The notes beneath the pieces were generated by a model. It did no database searches. It was not told the origin of the DNA and worked only from the letters and a program-made list of their open reading frames with translations. Of a stretch of DNA of 64,000 nucleotides, positions 53,039 through 63,692 are shown piece by piece. Numbering within the stretch: the stretch's first letter is position 1; the number at the start of each line of letters is the position of its first letter. The position numbers and the translations under genes are program-made. This stretch comes from Suillus spraguei (lineage: Eukaryota > Basidiomycota > Agaricomycetes > Boletales > Suillaceae): contig JABCPU010000060.1 of assembly GCA_016800925.1 (NCBI GenBank), positions 62,001 to 126,000 on the forward strand. The letters run 5' to 3'.

Positions 53039-56000
53039 CTCTCAGCTCACCCAACAATCCCACAACCTGTCCCAGCTCCTGTCCACCTTCTCCTGAGTGT
53101 GACCAGCATTTTGAAGATATCCACCATGATTTTGATTTTTCCCCCAATCTGTTCAACATCCCTAGACCATCATCTCCACTCCCTGATGTTGATGTACAAT
53201 ATTTTGAACCAGGAAGCCACTTATATCAAAATTTTCATAAAAAGCTTGACGGTAAGTGATGTTTTGCACTTTTTAAAATAAATCTTGATGTTTCACTTTT
53301 TAAGGTTGGCCTTGCAATGAAAACAGTGCATTTCTTGCCCCAGGCACTCCACCATCCCACCTGCTGAGCATCCTACTGACAACTGGACACTATTTTGTAA
53401 TGTGTTGAATTCAAAGCTGCGAGTTCTTATTCTGTAAAGACCAAATGTCTGCCTCTCACATTGACAACTTACTTAACCTATGGGCTGCAACACTTGCAAA
53501 ACACAATGACCATCCACTGTTTGCTAACCACCAAGACCTATATCACACAATCAATAGTATTCTACTTGGAGATGTGCTGTGGCAGAGTTTTGCAGTCAAG
53601 TTTTGTGGTGACAAACCCAATGTTGATGTTCCACCATGGATGAATGGCTCTTATAATGTATGGTATTGAGATCCACATTATGTTGTCCACAACATGCTAG
53701 CAAACCCCATGTATGCAGACGAAATGGATTATCAGCCTTACCATGAGTACAACTTAGTGACTGATGAATGCCAATGGAAGGACTTTATTCAGCTAACTGG
53801 GCATGGGATCAGGTGGTATGTTGTTTTAATCACAGCGCAATACACATACTGATACACTGTTGGATACAGGATAAAATTTTAAAAGATCCTGACATGGTTG
53901 GGGCAACCTTCATCCCTGTGATTCTGGGCAGCAACAAAACAACCATCTCAGTGGGCACCAGCAACAATGAATACTGCCTGCTCTATCTATCCATGGCAAT
54001 GTTCAAATCAATGTCCATCGTGCACACTAAGATGTAATTGCTGTCATAGGATTCCTTGCCATGCCAAAAAGTAATGTTCATTCAATTTTTGTCATTTACA
54101 AATGCTAACAATAGGTTTCATATATAAAGCTACACAAGTGTATGCTGAGGATCCAAGGTTCCAAAAGTTTCATTGTCAACTGTTCCACTCTTCCCTTTCA
54201 AAAATTCTTCAGTTGCTCAAGCCTGGAATGACAAAATTTGAAGTGGCTCGTTTTGGAGACAGTCATTTCTGTCCATTATCTATGGACTTGGACCTTATAT
54301 TGCTGATTACGAAGAGCAAGTCCTGTTGGGATGCATTGTTAAATGCTGGTGTGCATGGTAAGTGTCTCTGAGATTTAGACTATTTGTTACTTATAAACCA
54401 GCAACACATTTGAAGGTGCCTGGCATCACGCCTTAATCTCAATAAAGATGCCTTGGACTGGTGCTGTGAACATGTGGATGCCTTGGTGGAGGAAGAAACT
54501 CTCTTGGAGGTCTAGGATGATTATGGAATTGTTGGCGACCTTGTCATAAGTCCATTTTTTTGGATTGAATTACTGGGATCACTGTATCTCCTGATCCATC
54601 TCAGTCCCTATCTGGACCACCCATCTGAAACTTCCACTTCTCGCACTCTAACTCCATTGTGGACATCTGTGTCTACCTCCTTTCAGCAATCCTCCTGTCT
54701 CCAGTATCCTAGCTATGTATATTTCCATCTTGCTTATTGATCCATTACCTATGTCTCATTTCTGACTTGTGCTTACTGATCCGCTGTGCTTTTACTAATA
54801 GACTTCCATTATACATTGTACATAGCCCTCAGTCCCAGACTCGTTGATTATCTGTGCCAGTCACTTACAGTATATAAACCACTTGTAAATCTCCGTAGAA
54901 CCTTAGTTCGAATATCATCTTAGATTCTGCTCATTCTGTTCCTCCGGACTTGAGTTCCTTCCGACTCTAGTCATCTTCTGAGACTTGGGATTAATTCCTA
55001 TAGTCTATTTCTCTGACTCTACCTTTGGGTAGTCTACTTCCATTAGTTTCTAGTTAGGACTCTGTCCGACACTAGCCTTATAACTTGTTCACTTCCTACA
55101 TTCCGGATAACCTTCAGATGTCCAGATCCTCCATGCAATCACCTTCAGATGTATATCTTCCTCCTGAAATAAGGGGCAATACTCAGGAAAGGGGCACAGT
55201 GTATGAACTGAGGCCAAAGCCCTTCAGATCCTTTACCTTTTGAGTACAGTCTTAACAGTTTGTGGTGTTTTCCTGAAGGGTGGGATTCAAACAATGGATT
55301 GGTGACAACTCAAAAGCACTCATGAAGGTTCGCTTTCATTTCATGTTTCATTTCTCGCTGTTCATTGCCATTGGCAGGTTTATTTGCCTGCAATTGAGGG
55401 CCATGTCCTATTGGACATTGTGTGTGCTTTTCGTGCACTTTGAGAGTTTTGTTACCTTGTGCGCTGCAACATCATCACAGAGAAGACCCTTACCAAAATT
55501 CAAGATGTATTTGCATGATTCCATCAGTACCATGGAGCATTTTGAGATGCTGGTGTTGTTCCCACATTTTCCTTACCACGACAACACTCACTCAAGCATT
55601 ATGTCCAACTTATATGACTTCTTGGTGCCCCTAATGGCCTGTGCTCATCAATTATGGAAAGCAAACATATCAAGGCAGTAAAGGAGCCTTGGAGGTGCTC
55701 AAGTCACTTCAATGCACTCGGCCAAATGCTTCAGACCAACCAGCAACTAGACAAGCTCACTGCATTATGTGTTGACTTCACCAAGTGCAAGATGCTGAGT
55801 GGCACATGTTTGTCTGCAGTTGTAGCAGCTCTTCATATGTATCAAGTATATCTGCTGATTCAACAATGCTAATGATTGTTTCTCCTTTGACTCACAGGAC
55901 GATTCCAAGGCCTCAATGACAATGCGCCTCCAATGAACAGCCCAAATGATGATGTCCTGAATGCCAACAATGCTCCGGATGCAGATGAAGGTGATGATGA

Positions 56001-56770
56001 AGGTGAAGTGGATGATGGCCCTACAGTGCTACAAGTGCATGTTCAGCTTGCATGAATGCCTCATATGTTTGTTGAATCGAAATCCTCTGTTGAAAACTAA
56101 CATCACTCTAGAATGAAAATGTGCAAAAATGGTTTCTGCCCTTACAGCAGAATTGAACATTCTGCATCTACCCAACCTCCTCTGACAGTTCCTCTTCAAA
56201 CAACAGCATCCAGATGACCCTCAAAATGTCTCTGAACTCCCAGAGTTTCACTTTCCTGGGTATGATGGCAGACTCTCTGTCTTCAACTCTGCCTTGTCAA
56301 GATTCTATTCTCCAAGTGACCTCAGCAGGATTGGTGGCATGCGCACAGAGTATATTTGTGCATGTCCTTTGTGGCAAAATGAATATGCTTGTAATGACTG
56401 TGTGTTTGTGAACACTAACCCAGAGCTTGAGGGCATGCGAGGATTCAATGTTGCTCATGTCCTGTGTTTTTTCTCCTTTACTTTTCAAGGAACCACCTAT
56501 CCCTGTGCAGTTATCTGGTGGTTCGACACCATTGAATCCCCTGGCGAAGACACTGGGATGTGGATTGTGCGGCCAGCCTACCATGCTAATCACTCCCCAC
56601 ATATATCTATCATTCACATTGACTTGATTTATTGTGCAGCACATCTAATTCCAGTCTATGGTGCACAGTTTGTTTCTTATGACCTCAAGTATTATCAGTC
56701 TTATGATACTTTCCAAGCCTACTATCTGAATAAGTATGCAGATCACCATGCTTTTGAGATTGCTTTTTAA
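53039..56770 (+). pseudogene. Plavaka-type transposase, decayed and split by an A LTR
   Basis: Agaricomycete Plavaka (CACTA-related) transposase. N-terminal pieces: NPTTCPSSCPPSPECDQHFE, YFEPGSHLYQNFHKKLDG, then an intron (GTAAGTGATG to TTTTTAAG) and WPCNENSAFLAPGTPP. Core pieces: HIDNLLNLWAATLAKHNDHP, LGDVLWQSFAVKFCGDKPN, VVHNMLANPMY, IPVILGSNKTTISVGTSNNE, FHCQLFHSSLSKILQLLKPG, FKQWIGDNSKALMKV and SKHIKAVKEPWRCSSHFNAL. The C-terminus 56294-56770 is an open 158-codon stretch ending NKYADHHAFEIAF and a TAA. Many frameshifts and stops (for example 53669). The stretch around DIHELLSPDLLH is missing at the A LTR 54542-55257. Confidence 0.88.
54542..55257 (+). mobile_element. A-family LTR in the transposase gene, 5' end eroded
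   Basis: The A pattern is clear from about 54590 (TCTGGACCACCCATCTGAAA) to GAGTACAGTCTTAACA at 55257. The first bases TGTCATAAG fit the family start only weakly. The flanks GACCT and GTTTG do not match, and transposase sequence is missing at the site, so a deletion accompanied or followed insertion. Confidence 0.75.
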
Positions 56771-57043
56771 CATCAGGAAATTCACACATTCCTTGACGTG
56801 CTTAATCAGCTTAACTCACTTATCTCAAAACTTGTTTGCTCTCTCTCACATCATTCACCTGGCATATCTTATATTTTTTGAGTGCGAAATACAATAAAAC
56901 ATGTATATTAATATATCTCAACTTTTTTTTTCTGAATTCATTCACGTTGAAATTTTGGACAAGTAGATTCAATTTCACCAAGGCAGTTAAGTGTAAATAA
57001 GTCCGCATAAGGGCACGTTAAGGAATGTGCGAATTTCCTGATG
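56771..57043. repeat. 31-bp inverted repeat bracketing about 210 bp directly after the transposase stop
   Basis: The left arm 56771-56801 (CATCAGGAAATTCACACATT...) begins at the base after the TAA. The right arm 57013-57043 is its reverse complement at 29 of 31 positions. The loop is AT-rich with a T9 run. It may be a terminal hairpin or end structure of the Plavaka element, or a separate small insertion. Confidence 0.8.
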
Positions 57044-57904
57044 AATCTACTTGGCACTTTTTTCAAGCTTTGTATTTCTCAGATCTTACTGCACAATGTT
57101 ATCTCTTTTTATCGCTTTTTCATCTTACCCGCCTGAATCACCATTTTCAAGATGTGTCCAACTTTTCGAAGAGTAACTTTGTTTCACTTGCCGAGTAAAA
57201 ACCCGCCAAAAGTGACAACAAGTTGGTTAAGTCATAAAAATGAACCCGTTGTTTTCCTGATGTAGATCTGAATGAGAAACTACCATATAATGCATGTCAT
57301 TATTTGTAATGGTCCAGATAAGATTTTGAAGACTTACAGTCGCATTGATGATAGTGGAACTGCATCTAATGAATCAAGCCTGTTTTCAAATCAATGTCTG
57401 ATTTTCGAGGTCATCAGTGGCACTCTTGACTCACATTCTCCTTATCACTGACATCAGCTTTCAGTTTCTTTGACCGAAAATTTGAAGCCCACACACTATG
57501 CGCACATTTCGTCCCATTGTGCCGTAGCCTGTCAACTCGTGCCGGCCGATACTAACATGCGGAGTTGCGGTATTTCATTCACTGTACTATCCTCAATTCC
57601 AGTTTTTCTTTTCAAATAACTATCTCATTTTTTCACGGAGCACAGTTCTGAAACCGCTGTTTTGACGGCATTCGGGGTTTTTTTTATCAGACTGCGCAAC
57701 AGAATATTTCTACGTCCCGTCGTTGAATTGTAATTGATTTTCTAATGTTGTTTTCGCAAGGCGTCTACCTTACCTGCAACCCCCCTCTAGGTGGTGTCCT
57801 ACTGGATGTTGTGACCGAACAATTTAGTATTTTAGAATTTTCAAACTCCACCAGTCCTTCTTACCTTTTGCTCGTCAGTCTCGTTGTCCTCGCCCTCGTT
57901 GAAT
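57044..57904. other. Intergenic region upstream of DEF1
   Basis: About 860 bp between the end of the repeat island and the DEF1 start. AT-rich to about 57250, then mixed. Pyrimidine-rich stretches near 57850-57895 precede the ATG. No TE family seen in the island and no open frame of note. It must hold the DEF1 promoter. Confidence 0.5.
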
Positions 57905-60853
57905 ATGTCTTCATATAAATCAGCCGCGTTCAGAAACAAACTGCTCTCTGATCCCTTGGAATCAAAATTTCACCCCCAAGTTCCAACACTCCAAGAACTA
58001 TTCCCTACCTGGTCAAATGAAGGTGCGTCCTTATTTTGCAATATGACGTTCGCTAATTCTCCATACTTTCAGATCTCCAGTCCCTCCTCAATGAGGTCGG
58101 TGGTGATCTTGAACTTGCGGTGACTCGAATCAGCGAAGGCACGTCGTAGTTGTCTCTACATTTTTTGTCATGGTTTTGTTAATTCCGTAACAACCCATAG
58201 GGCATGCGGAACAGTGGGGCTCAGTTACGCGCAAAAAGGACAAAAAGACTCCTGTAGCTCAGCACGCACCGTCAAAGGACCCAAGCATCTCACGTAGCGA
58301 CTCGCGCGGAGGTCGAGGTGGGCGCGGGGGACGCGGTGGTCCTGGTAGGGGCGGTCGTGGTCGCGGTGGCGCACGGGTTGCACCTGCAGTCAATGGTCAT
58401 ACTTCCTCTCGTGCCAAAGCTTCTGTCCCCGCTCTCGAAGACAAGCCAGCAGCACATGTTGAGGATCTCACTGAACATGCTGTTGATAAACCAGAGTCAA
58501 ATGAAGGTTGGGGTATTGCACAGGATGCAAATGAATCGACTACAGTTATGACCTGGCCTTCAGAGCCTATAATTGGTGAATCGGCTCCTGTTCAATCACA
58601 GTCCACAATATCCACTTCGTGGGGTACTAACACTGGATGGGGCAATGTGGCTGCTGTGCCCAAACCTCCTATAGCATCTGCTAAACTTCCGGCCACTTCT
58701 AAACTTTCCTGGGCTCAGATTGCAAAGTGCGCATTGGTAAAGAATTCAGGTTGATATTCCATAGCTAATCTTTGCTTGCATGCAGACCACAAGAGAAACT
58801 CGTCGCAGCATCACCACCTGCACCACCAGTCATCGCTCCTGCACCCGAACCAATCTTTGAACACGCTCCTCTTCCACCAGCTGTCAATGGCGATACCGAA
58901 CCAGTAGTATCGGAAGGTCGGGAGGATCCGACAACTGTTCAGCCTCCTGAATGGGACGATGAACCTCAACTTCAATCCCAAGCCTATGATCAACCTCCTG
59001 CAGACGTTTGGATTTCCTCTCAGCCTCTATCAACGTCAGAGCCAGAAGTAGTACCGGAACCTCCGACTGTGCAAGATGAGCCCGCTGCTCCTGCACCCGA
59101 GCCTGTGGCCGTTGTGTCGGCTCTTCCGACTCAAATTCAAAAGCAGGATGCACCCGCTCGGTCTAAATCGCCTGTGTCTCTTTCTTCCCGCCCTGCGGTA
59201 CGTGGCAAGTACAAGGGCATTGATCAGGCTGTTGTCATGCCTTCGTCGACTGCTTTCACCCCTGGCCTTGACAAAGTAGGCATGCAGTTCGGAAGTCTGA
59301 GTCTTGGTGGAGATGCCATTGAGCCCACACCGTGAGTCGAAATCTAGAACTGATATCAAGATCATAACCTAATATTTTTCGGCCAGCGTTGAACCTCCCG
59401 CAGCTGAACAGCAGCCATCCCCACAGCAGGCCACTCAATCACTCTCGCCTCTCGCGCCTCCTGCACCCGTGCAACAACAAGAACCTCAACAGAGCACTCC
59501 CGCGCCTGTACCGTCTGTTGTTACCTCTATTGCCACTTCTCCTTCACAGCCTATTCTCCCTCCTCCGGTGCAGCCTGCCCTTCCACCTTCGCAAACAACG
59601 CAATTTGTACCTCCCCAACCTACCGCACCAATCCCGCAAGTACCTCAACATGCTCTTGCACCTTCAATGTCCCTTCCTACCCTTCCGCCATCGAGTACCA
59701 GCTTCACTCAGCAGCCTCCCTCACAACCGCAGCACCAGCATCAGCATCAGCCTCAGCACCAGCCGCAATCACAACACCAGCCTCAACACCAGCCTCAACA
59801 CCAGCCTCAGCATCAACCCCAGCATCAACCCCAGCAATTGCCACAACTTCAGCCATATGCCGCCCACTTGCACTTGGACAGCCCGCAAACACAGTCTCAA
59901 CAATACAGCCCTGCTCAGCAGGTGCAGGCCCAGTCTGCGGCGTACTTCCGTCAAGATGCACCATACTTCAATGCACCAACTCCTCCTCAACAGCAGGATT
60001 ATAGTGCATCCATGAGTGGTAGTATGGGTCCTTTTGGGCAGATTGGGACGCAACACCAGCAACATCAATCGCAAGGGAGTCACCTTAGCGGTTTTGGAGG
60101 TAGTGAATACTACGGTGATAATCAACGCGTCAGTTACTGTTCTGCCTTGTTGTACTCGTGTTCTGATTTTAAGTGCAGCAGAACTTTTACGACTCCTATG
60201 CGCAATCTCCAGGGTTTGGCGGCAATCGCAATGTCCTGGGTCATGATGATGTGAAAGGTCTTCCTACTTCTCAACACCAGCACCAACATTCCCAACCCCC
60301 CTCGTCGGTCATCCCTCCGTCTACAACTCAGTCGTCACAGCCTGCCGCCACAAGCGCACAGCAACCCTACGCACCGCCGATGCCCTATTATTATCCGTAT
60401 CCTCAAAATCAGTACTATGGCAGTCCCTATAACCAAGGCTACCCTACACCTTTCGTCAAGTACCCCGCTCCTACTCCGCCGGCGATGTTCCAGCACCAAC
60501 ACCAGCCCGCAAAACAAACTGACGGGTTGAGTATGGGTGCAGGCGTGCAGCGCGGATTCGGCGGGTATGCGGATGACATTGGGTACCACCAGCCCCCGCA
60601 GCAACAGACGCAAAACAACCACCATACACCCAGTGAGAGACAATTGTACGGACACGGACAGGGGTTTTTGGGTCGTGGAGTAGCTGCACAGAGCGGGTCG
60701 CCTGAGGCTTCTTATCGCAAAGATTCAACGCAAGGGGTTGGTGTGCAACAACAACCTGCAGGTCGCGGTGTGCGAGGACAGTACCCGCAGGTGCAGGGCA
60801 ATTCAGAAGGTAACTTCTACCCATACCAGCCGGGTCGCCAATACTGGCAGTAG
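57905..60853 (+). CDS. DEF1-like RNA polymerase II degradation factor (CUE-like, RGG and Q/P-rich)
   Basis: In yeast Def1 recruits the Elongin-Cullin ubiquitin ligase to stalled RNA polymerase II. Six exons join in frame to 890 codons: 57905-58022, 58073-58138, 58201-58726, 58786-59331, 59387-60128, 60179-60853. Residues about 18-65 form a CUE-like ubiquitin-binding region (VPTLQELFPTWSNEDLQSLL, GGDLELAVTRISEGHAEQW). An RGG box follows (SRGGRGGRGGRGGPGRGGRG), then WAQIAK, a Pro-rich middle, and a long Gln-rich half with HQPQ repeats (59730-59840) and Tyr-rich patches. Intron 2 (58139-58200) begins with GC rather than GT. The ATG at 57905 is chosen because it starts the conserved MSSYKSAAFRNKLL. 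Stop TAG 60851-60853. Fungal DEF1 is the best fit; yeast Def1 has the same CUE plus Q-rich build. Confidence 0.8.
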
Positions 60854-61130
60854 GTGAACGCGCAAATATGTGCTTTCTACCGAATTTCGATTTTTGTACG
60901 TATGTGTGCTATCGATACTGACCAGTGTTATACGCATTTTCTTTCGCTGTCCGTGTTCACGCTTATACTGTTTCCTCTTGATATCACGTTTCTATAGTCT
61001 GCATTATGTGTTGCATTGTAGTACCGTTCTAACACCACTTTGTTATATTGTGAATAAGACCGGGGGCTCATCGATATCGAGGAACTCCCCGAGTGACGCG
61101 CTACTCTGATATCTTGTGTAAACGACTGAA
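60854..61130. other. DEF1 3' flank
   Basis: It contains the probable DEF1 3' UTR (TTTTTGTACGTATGTGTGC, TTGTATTTTC-like pyrimidine runs). No gene recognised. Confidence 0.4.
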
Positions 61131-61561
61131 TCATGTACGTACTGTGAGTCCGACGGTCGTCTTAGATTTCTCGGACGGAGTCGGACCGACCCTCTCATCT
61201 ATGTCATCCTTGCGGGCTTTGCGCATTTCCTCTTTCTGCTCCTCCACAAATGTCTGTGGCACGCCAAGCGCTTGTGGGATGCTCCTAAGCCTCCAGCAGG
61301 AGAGACCACAGAGCAATCATGAACAAGGGCGTTGATGTCATGAGGAAACCTATCAGGTTTATCTGAATTTTCTTTGGGTCGGGAGTCTGAAGGAAAATAC
61401 AATGGACACGGCGAAGTCCTGAAGGTGTAAAAAAACTTGCGGTATGATCCTCGAGGAGACCCATGGCATACTCGATCGCCAAAGCCAACGTGACCTTTTT
61501 GGTGATCCATAGATAAATTATGTAAATTTAGAGGACCAGACTGGGGCCACCTTTTTATCAA
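61131..61561 (-). CDS. Possible small gene or gene remnant, unrecognised
   Basis: Two minus-strand pieces in different frames could be exons. One reads ALAIEYAMGLLEDHTASFFT, then a hydrophobic stretch NLIGFLMTSTPLFMIALWSL. The other reads IPQALGVPQTFVEEQKEEMR and KARKDDIDERVGPTPSEKSK, a charged tail. The first may include a membrane helix. No family was recognised and no confident splice pair was found. Confidence 0.3.
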
Positions 61562-62029
61562 ACTCTGGTGGAAATTTCATAGACTTCAATAATAGCTTCA
61601 ACTCTAGCAGTGGGCAGGATCTCGGTGAAAGTAACGCCCGGTGAAAGAATACTTACCTGCGTCCGGAATCCTGCCGGGCGGTAGACTCGTGACCAGTCAC
61701 AAGTCTACCGGGACCAAGCTTAGACTTCAAGCTTCGAGACCTTACTATACATATAGTTCTTTCCTATGTAGGTCTCAAGCGATGCTACTGCTGTGCATGA
61801 TCATGATATACTAGTAACCACAGGATCCAAAGTTTGTCTGGAATTCGATTAAATCACCGGGGGCACTGGCTAGAGCTGACTTTGCAGATTCAATCACGTC
61901 CAACGCACCGTTGCAAAATCCACGTGACATTGGTGATATTTTAAATTCCATTCTACACGGTAAGCACTCGAGATACTGTATTTCAACTTAATGCAAGGAT
62001 ACCATTAGAGCACGGGTCCTTCGACAAGT
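61562..62029. other. Non-coding sequence with a short hairpin
   Basis: About 470 bp. It contains an imperfect hairpin at about 61680-61712 (GGTAGACT...AGTCTACC) next to AAGCTTAGACTTCAAGCTT. No gene recognised. Confidence 0.3.
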
Positions 62030-62190
62030 TCTACATGATGGTCTTCAGTGATATAATACTTTTTCTTATCATAATCTTTGTGGCTACGCAATTAGTTTGG
62101 GACAGGAGATGTGTTGCCCACTTGTCCGCGTGGTATGACAATGAGTTCAGTTGCATCGCCGAGTACATCCTGCTGAAGTTTGATGACTGA
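62030..62190 (+). pseudogene. GAPDH C-terminal relic
   Basis: The plus strand reads FSDIILFLIIIFVATQLVWD and VAHLSAWYDNEFSCIAEYIL, ending at TGA 62188-62190. The block AWYDNEF and its spacing from SDII and (A)TQL fit the end of glyceraldehyde-3-phosphate dehydrogenase (TDFI...AGIxLN...AWYDNE). The intervening residues are strongly changed and no upstream catalytic domain is present, so it is an old fragment. Confidence 0.5.
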
Positions 62191-62447
62191 CGGTCTACTC
62201 GCAGGTATACTCTCCAGTTCGTCTAGAACAAGTATACTGATGAGAAATCAGATTCATCGATGTTTCACTGTCTAGCCATCATAGAAGTTACCGGGTGCTT
62301 TCCGTTCCTTGTTGCCTCTGCTTAGCGTCTCTCGGTTAGTCCCCTCCTTCCCTTGCGGCTACTCGGTCAATCAGTGGTATCTCGAGATCCTCGAACCACT
62401 AGTGGTTCCCCGACAATTTTTATGACGGACGGGCACCACGTGTTGGA

Positions 62448-62633
62448 TTGGTATATTTTTCCTTGACCATTGGCCTCGACGTCATTACTACCTGTCTCAT
62501 CTGTGACTGCATATTAATTTATTCAAGGCTCATGCCAAACCAGCCAAACGACTTTGGTCTTGAAGTTTCGAAACCTCATTTCACTATAGTAGCCATTGTT
62601 GTCGAGTCTGCGCTACCATACAAATTATTTTAG
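62448..62633 (+). pseudogene. Fragment of an Agaricomycete multi-pass membrane protein
   Basis: A 61-codon open stretch reads YFSLTIGLDVITTCLICDCI, a hydrophobic helix, and then HFTIVAIVVESALPYKLF. The LICxRL...YTSIAAMLVESALPYSLFG-like pattern occurs in a large family of basidiomycete 7-TM-type hypothetical proteins. A stop follows directly and no other helices were found near it. Confidence 0.45.
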
Positions 62634-63261
62634 ATCGCATTTCTCGTGCCACGGGCTGATGGGCGGCAATACCTTGATTCCCTTCCTCTCGTTATATGAG
62701 TGAGTGGCGACGGCTGTTATATCTGAAGTTCTGTTACTCAGCTCTTTCTTAGTATATTTCCCCCTAATACTAATTCTTCGCATTGTGGTAGAGTGTCGAA
62801 ACAGCAACGGCTCCGCTTGTTCGGCTGCAGCGCCTTATACCGCATCTGAATCAGTGGTTTAATTCCGAGTAATTTCTGCGCTAAAAAATCAAGTAGCTAG
62901 GACCGGCCGGTGCTATTTCAGTAGTAGCTTTTGTTGTTTATTCTTATCTTCTCCAAGAAAAGACCTTACCAAATAGAAATCTTCGATCTAAAAAGAAGTG
63001 AGGACCTATAATATATTATAGAAAAGGTCACTGTGAGTGAAAGCGGACTCGGAGCGCTCAGCCCCCTTTCAGAAACCTCACTCGATCAAATATTGACCAG
63101 ATCCACACGACGGCTATGAGAGTACACGTAGACAAGGAATTGGTCTTGTCAGCCAATATGCTCGCAGATACTATTTATTGTGACCCTCACTAACACGGAC
63201 CTTGATGATGGGTGCATAGTAATTATACACAAACTACGCGCGGTAGCATGGCTGATGACCA
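62634..63261. other. Non-coding, nothing recognised
   Basis: About 630 bp with frequent stops in all frames. GGCCGG words occur near 62900. No repeat family from the island is present. Confidence 0.3.
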
Positions 63262-63543
63262 TCAAGCGAACTGGCAGAGCCTCAGGGGGCAATTGAACTT
63301 GATCAGCGCTTCAACGTTCTGATTGTATACATGGTGATCTTGCCACAAATGCTTGATCTCCAGGGGCAAGCATGGAGTAAACAATCTGCTACGAGCACTG
63401 GGCAGCACTAGGCGACAGAATCCCTCATTTGTAGTGTTTGAATCTCTCATGAAATCTATGCAGATGTATGGGTTGACAATGTGTTGTACACGATGCATGT
63501 GCATGAGGTCTTGAGGGATGCACGTAGAAAAATATGCCGTCAA
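63262..63543 (-). CDS. Open stretch of 93 codons, unrecognised
   Basis: A minus-strand frame from an ATG at 63543 (MTAYFSTCIPQDLMHMHRVQ) to a stop at 63262. No domain, signal peptide or splice partner was recognised. It could be a chance frame or a relic of a neighbouring gene. Confidence 0.2.
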   Translation of the reverse strand: MTAYFSTCIPQDLMHMHRVQHIVNPYICIDFMRDSNTTNEGFCRLVLPSARSRLFTPCLPLEIKHLWQDHHVYNQNVEALIKFNCPLRLCQFA

Positions 63544-63692
63544 GGTCTAGACTTCTCGAAAACTAGTGAGATCAGCCGTAATGATTTAATTAATACTTCG
63601 GCCGGCCGGGGTCTCGGCTCTCGCGGGGTCAGGAGGTATTCCGAATCCGAGTAACCAAGTAGTGTTGAAGTAACCAAGCAAGAGCGCTCTTT

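Noticed and set aside
10439..57043. Starship-type giant mobile element
   Set aside because: No DUF3435 tyrosine recombinase, no cargo genes and no single pair of ends; the content is explained by nested small insertions.
59704..59964. Ala/Gly/Val-rich minus-strand frame in the DEF1 region
   Set aside because: It is the mirror of the CAG/CAC-rich Gln/His/Pro repeats of DEF1 on the plus strand.
61680..61715. Short hairpin as a terminator or ncRNA
   Set aside because: An eight-base stem alone in a eukaryotic intergenic region is weak, and nothing else supports a gene there.
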